A DNA stretch of 23,443 bases from Schoenoplectus triqueter (Eukaryota > Streptophyta > Magnoliopsida > Poales > Cyperaceae), in assembly GCA_964058805.1 (NCBI GenBank), contig CAXKVV010000005.1:1-23443 (forward strand). Direction: 5' to 3'. This document shows positions 19,664 through 23,443 of this stretch, piece after piece. Within the stretch, counting starts at the first letter, position 1, and each line of letters begins with the position of its first letter. A program made the translations under genes and the position numbers. The notes under the pieces are model-generated. The model saw only the letters and a list, made by a program, of their open reading frames with translations. It was not told the origin of the DNA and did not search any database.

Positions 19664-20290
19664 TTCTGTAGAAGATTACTTACAAAATAATAGAAAATGG
19701 GTTAGCTATTATTCAGAATTTTTATTTAGATTTTGGGATTTTATAATAGCTAAAGTAATATAATTTCATTTTTATTATTTTTAAATTCTATTTATTTTTG
19801 TAGAAAGTTACGTACAAAAATGATAGGAAATAAGTTGGCTATTTATGATTTTATTTGAATTTTTAGGATTTTTTATAATAGCCAGAGTAATAAAATTTTA
19901 TTTTTTATTATTTTTAAATCCTATTTTATTTTTGTAGAAAATTATTTACAAAATAAAAGATGAGTTAGCTATTTTTATTTTGATTTTTAGTATTTATGAT
20001 AGCTAAAAGAATTATTTTTATTTTTATTTTATTTATGATTTTTGTTTACTTTTTTTTTCTATTTATTATTTGTAGAAAAGCAATGAAAAATGAATTTTAT
20101 TTGAGTTCTAACCCTTTTAAAATCGGATTTTATTTTTATTGCTTTTATTTTATTTATTATTTGTAGAAAAATAATAGAGAATGAATTTTGTGTTTTTATT
20201 TGAATTTTAGGATTTTTAGAATAGGATTTTATTTTATTATTATTTTTATCATTTGAATTTTAGAATTTTCGTAATAGCTAATATAATGAA
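19664..20290 (+). repeat. Degenerate AT-rich tandem repeat with class III hairpins
   Basis: About five units of 110-130 bp, each starting near TTTTTGTAGAAAATTA. The first three contain a long-range pair: TTAGCTATTAT/ATAATAGCTAA (19702-19753), TGGCTATT/AATAGCCA (19836-19884) and TTAGCTAT/ATAGCTAA (19965-20006). Later units lose the pairing. Copy A has a single unit, at 8576-8660. Confidence 0.7.
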
Positions 20291-20950
20291 ATTTATTATA
20301 TTCTTTTATTACAATCATTATTTTCCTTATTGAATTTTATTCACCAAAATATTAAGAATGATTTAATATTTATTATGTTTTTATTAGTATTTTTAAACTA
20401 AAAATAATAGTATTTATTCTATTATTATTATATTTTTATTTGAGTTTTAGATTTTTTAACCAAAAGAATGTAATTTACTTTATTATATGATTTTTTTTAG
20501 ATTTTTAAAATGGAGTAAGGTATATTTGTTATTTAATATTATTATTTATTTTATTTTTTTATGAAAAAATTAAAAATAATATTTAACCATCGTTAATGAA
20601 TTTCATTCTTATTTATTCTTTTTATAATATTTAAGGAATAGAATTTATTCTATTATTTCTTATTGTATAATATTATTATTATTATTATTTTATGAAAAAT
20701 CACTTGAAAATCAGTAAAATATATCTAATCATAATTTAAGATTTTATTTGAATTTTTAGAATTTTCATCATATTTAAAATGATAAATCAAAGCTAAATTA
20801 AATAGGAAAATGCAATATAGTATCTTTTGCTTTTAGATTACATTTTATATAATAATATTTTTATAGTTGGAACATTTTATACAGAAAAATACTATGGAAA
20901 ACAAAGAATTTTTAGAAATAAATTTGAGTTAATTTGGAGTTTAGAAAAAC

Positions 20951-22508
20951 AAAGAATTTACTATTTATTTTTAATTTTTTGTTATTAATTGAATTTTGGG
21001 TTTAGTTGAATGGGCCGAGGTTTAATTTTACTACTAGGCCCATTTTATTTTCTCTTTTATTTTTGTAACTGGGCTTAGATTTATTTGTTCTTTTATTTTC
21101 ATAGTTGGGCCCAAATTCTTTTATTTCTTCAGTTGGGCCTGTTCACTTAGCAGTGGATTACTTTGGGCCATTAGATCTGCTTTGAGATCCACCTATCTGA
21201 GATGAAGGGTTCAGATCAACTCTTCCCTTTTTCCTTTAAGCTGTGATTTACAGCTGACGTTGGATCTCTTCCAGATGCATTCTTGAGCATCAAACTTCGT
21301 GTTTATGCGCTGAAAGTCGTGCACACTCATCTCTCTGACTGTCCCGTTGACTGCTATGCTGAGATTCGCGCTGGAAGCCATTTCCGATGACCGGAGCTCC
21401 GCCCTTCCGATCAGGTAGGCCTAGTAGCGTCGCCTTACTGTCAGGAACCTTTCTATCACATCTGATCGAAGATCGGTACGGTACTCTAGCATGTACGAGG
21501 GTACTATTTCAGGTATAGTGTTCAACTCGGTACCGATTGAGTTTTCAATCACAAATTTAGTTTAATTGATCAACGATTCTCACAATTGATCTTCTGTCAT
21601 TGATCGTCTATGCCTTCTAATCTCGTTTGTGAGGTCAATTCTTTCTGAAATTGTCGTATATGGCCTGGTTAGCCTTGTTGTTGCTCGACACGGTACCAAT
21701 CGTGTTTGTTCAAGGGTTGTGTACCGAATTACCTTCAATTATTGTACTTTCTTACACTTTGAATCGATTGTAAGTGTCATAACAATCATTCAAGCGATGA
21801 AATCATGAGGATTAGACAATCCTACTATTGATTCAATACTGAATTGGTTCTTAATTTCCGCGATGAATGGGAGAGCTATATAGCTCTACTACCAATCTCA
21901 TTTGTGCAATCAGGTAACAGGAAAACAAAAGAGAGAAGATGCAAATGATCACATGAAACTCAAACTGGAAGCTTAGATCTTTGCTTATTCAAGGTTCATG
22001 ACTAATTTTATATGCAACACTGATAATTCTTGAAATTCAATCGAAAAGTAGAGATGAAGAGCAAAGAATTCAAAGAGAAATACAAGAATCAAGATATAAG
22101 ACTGAAATTGTTAGAAAAATAGCGGATTTATATATTGTTCAATACAAGAGCCGAGTTTATTGCACAATCCAAAAAAATCTTTTTCAATTACATCTCAAAC
22201 TCAGAGAAATACATACCAGTGATCTTGTAGATAATGAAGATAATGTATAGTAGCTTTGAATGGGCCGAATTGAGAGACTTTGGCTTGAGAAAACTAAGGC
22301 TACTATCAATTGACTCAATTAGCTCCTTTTTACTCTTTCTCTCTTCTCTCTTGCTACTAATTGATAGGTCGCTCTCTCTTTTGTTAACTGTCAATTGCCC
22401 CCCCCCCCCTGATTCTTGCTGTTAGGGTATATATAGGAATTGATTAGAGTCCAATTGTGTTTCTTTCAACACAATTTTGTGTTTCTTGTGAGCACACAGA
22501 TTGATGAC
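20951..22508. other. Gene-free region between copies B and C
   Basis: 20990-21180 has several GGGCC/GGCCC blocks (ATGGGCCGAGG, TAGGCCCATT, GTTGGGCCTG). 21230-21440 is less AT-rich, with GATGACCGGAGCTCCGCC, but has no open frame. A run of twelve C lies at 22398-22409. Small ORFs around 22188-22425 overlap on both strands and look fortuitous. Confidence 0.5.
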
Positions 22509-23443
22509 TGTGCGACCCTTTTTCGCGCGCTCCGCACCGCCGCTGGGCGATGGGATGCGGAAGAAGGACACGGAGATCCCTCCCAAATGTGCATCTATTT
22601 AATGCCGGCTGATTCTGCCGTTTAGAAAGATTTGGATGCACATTTATGGGGTTTTTTAGTGATTGTGAGTTCTTGTAGATTCCGATGGGCGCAAGCCCCC
22701 ACCGTTAATTACCCTGGGCTGTTAACCTTACTACAGATCAGATTAATCTCTTCAAAGGGGTTCGAGGTGAGTCTACTACAGAACGACTCAACCTCAGTTG
22801 ATTCAGAAAATAAACCTGTTTCAGAATGATTCAGAAGTTAATCCCATGAAAGACGAACCTACTACAGATCGGTTCAGTCTTTTACCGCCTCGAGAGATAA
22901 CCTTACTAAAGATCAGATTAATCTCTTCAGAGGAGTTTGAGGTGAGTCTACTACAGAACGACTCAACCTCAATTGATCTAGAAGATAAACCTACTACAGA
23001 ACGGTTCGATCTTAACTAGTCAACAACCAATCACACAAAATACAACTCAAAGCACTAAGCCGGTTGATCTTGAGGTTGGTGAATCAGGAGAAGGGTGGAT
23101 TTGGTCCACGTGTTTCTTCTCACTGATCTTCTAGATCATAAATTCAAAGTACTAAGCCGATTCATAAACCCAGGAACACAACTGCACACAATGTCAAACC
23201 TGAAGCACTAAGTCAGCTTAACATTGAGGCATGTGTTAGTGAAGGAACCTACTACAGAACGGTTCACATTCACTATTTTGTGGATGAATCTACTACAGAA
23301 CGATTCAATCTCACAATCTCGGGAGATGAACCAGAAGACAAACTTATCGACGGACGAGTTCAGTCTTACTAGCTCAAATGGTCATGAATTACTTGTTCAT
23401 GACGCCGAGTCATTAAGATGTCACTTCTCTCGGACATCGTAAT
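22509..23443 (+). mobile_element. Hairpin element copy C, left part, cut by window end
   Basis: Starts with the terminal repeat TGTGCGACCCTTTTTCGCGC and GATGCGGAAGAAGGACACGG, then the shared left region (AGTGATTGTGAG, GATGGGCGCAAGCCC), then hairpins nearly identical to those of copy B. Only the portion up to the GACATCGTAAT block is inside the window. The ORFs here repeat ESTTERF/LLQNDS-like phrases only because the DNA repeats. Confidence 0.85.
22733..23367 (+). repeat. Class I and class II hairpins of copy C
   Basis: Class I units: 22764-22795 (outer GAGGT/ACCTC, inner GAGTC/GACTC), 22849-22882 (AAAGAC/GTCTTT and GAACC/GGTTC), 22894-22925 (outer GAGAT/ATCTC), 22939-22970 (GAGGT/ACCTC and GAGTC/GACTC), 22982-23013 (AAGAT/ATCTT), 23239-23273 (GTGAA/TTCAC and GAACC/GGTTC), 23280-23314 (GAATC/GATTC) and 23335-23367 (AAGAC/GTCTT). 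The loop is mostly TACTACAGAAC. Class II: 23043-23066, 23138-23165 and 23193-23222, the last two with mismatches. Confidence 0.85.

Larger units (their letters stand above)
18795..20950 (+). mobile_element. Hairpin element copy B, ends not found
   Basis: Colinear with copy A from the hairpin arrays through TTGCATTACTTGTGCAA (about 19490) and the AT-rich tail (TATCTCAATTACAAAGG, 19614), and very close to copy C over 18880-19380. It lacks the terminal repeat on the left. On the right it continues past the point where copy A has its terminal repeat, so that end is lost or the copy is rearranged. No coding sequence. Confidence 0.75.

Noticed and set aside
22632..23442. Tandem-repeat protein suggested by overlapping ORFs with repeated LLQNDS/TTERF phrases
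   Set aside because: The phrases arise from DNA repeats in changing frames, with no start, splice or promoter support.
1..23443. tRNA, rRNA or organelle DNA insertions
   Set aside because: No cloverleaf with a T-loop GGTTCGA context and no rRNA or chloroplast gene motif was noticed; a weak or partial case could have been missed by eye.

Overview
The window is AT-rich nuclear DNA of a flowering plant, most likely a eudicot. The evidence is a plant-type HD-Zip gene with a short AT-rich intron, together with plant MULE, Copia, Helitron and MITE remnants. Only one intact protein-coding gene is supported: a two-exon class I HD-Zip transcription factor of the ATHB7/ATHB12 type on the minus strand (9279-10034, 214 residues). 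It has a TATA box at 10078-10085 and poly(A) signals near 9096-9105. Everything else is mobile DNA, remnants of it, or gene-free AT-rich sequence.

Layout. 1-1430: decayed Mutator-like (MuDR-type) transposase, minus strand, cut by the window edge. 1480-1912: possible degraded hAT-like MITE. 1990-5024: gene-free, with an AAT microsatellite. 5025-5290, 6578-8857, 18795-about 20950 and 22509-23443: four copies or parts of one unclassified repeat family, here called the hairpin element. 9096-10090: the HD-Zip gene. 10332-13703: six nearly back-to-back short DNA transposons just upstream of that gene (a fold-back MITE, a MULE with a 9-bp target duplication and possible captured coding pieces, two copies of one MITE family, and two more fold-back MITEs), mostly embedded in TA microsatellites. 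15025-16359: truncated Copia element with one LTR. 16611-17072: short non-autonomous Helitron candidate. 17073-18794 and 20950-22508: no recognisable gene.

The most unusual signal is the hairpin element. Its best copy (6578-8857) has 106-bp terminal inverted repeats and no credible ORF. Most of the body between them can be read as short fold-back units. Class I units have an outer 5-bp stem, usually a 1-nt bulge, an inner 5-bp stem and a conserved 11-12 nt loop. Class II units have a 4-7 bp stem and a conserved 16-nt loop. Class III units are AT-rich with stems of about 8-11 bp. Loop sequences are conserved, while stem sequences vary from unit to unit and keep pairing. At equivalent positions in different copies several base pairs differ by compensated double changes. 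A second, unrelated set of covarying mini-hairpins lies in the leader of the Copia remnant. Whether this reflects selected structure or templated quasi-palindrome correction cannot be settled from this window.
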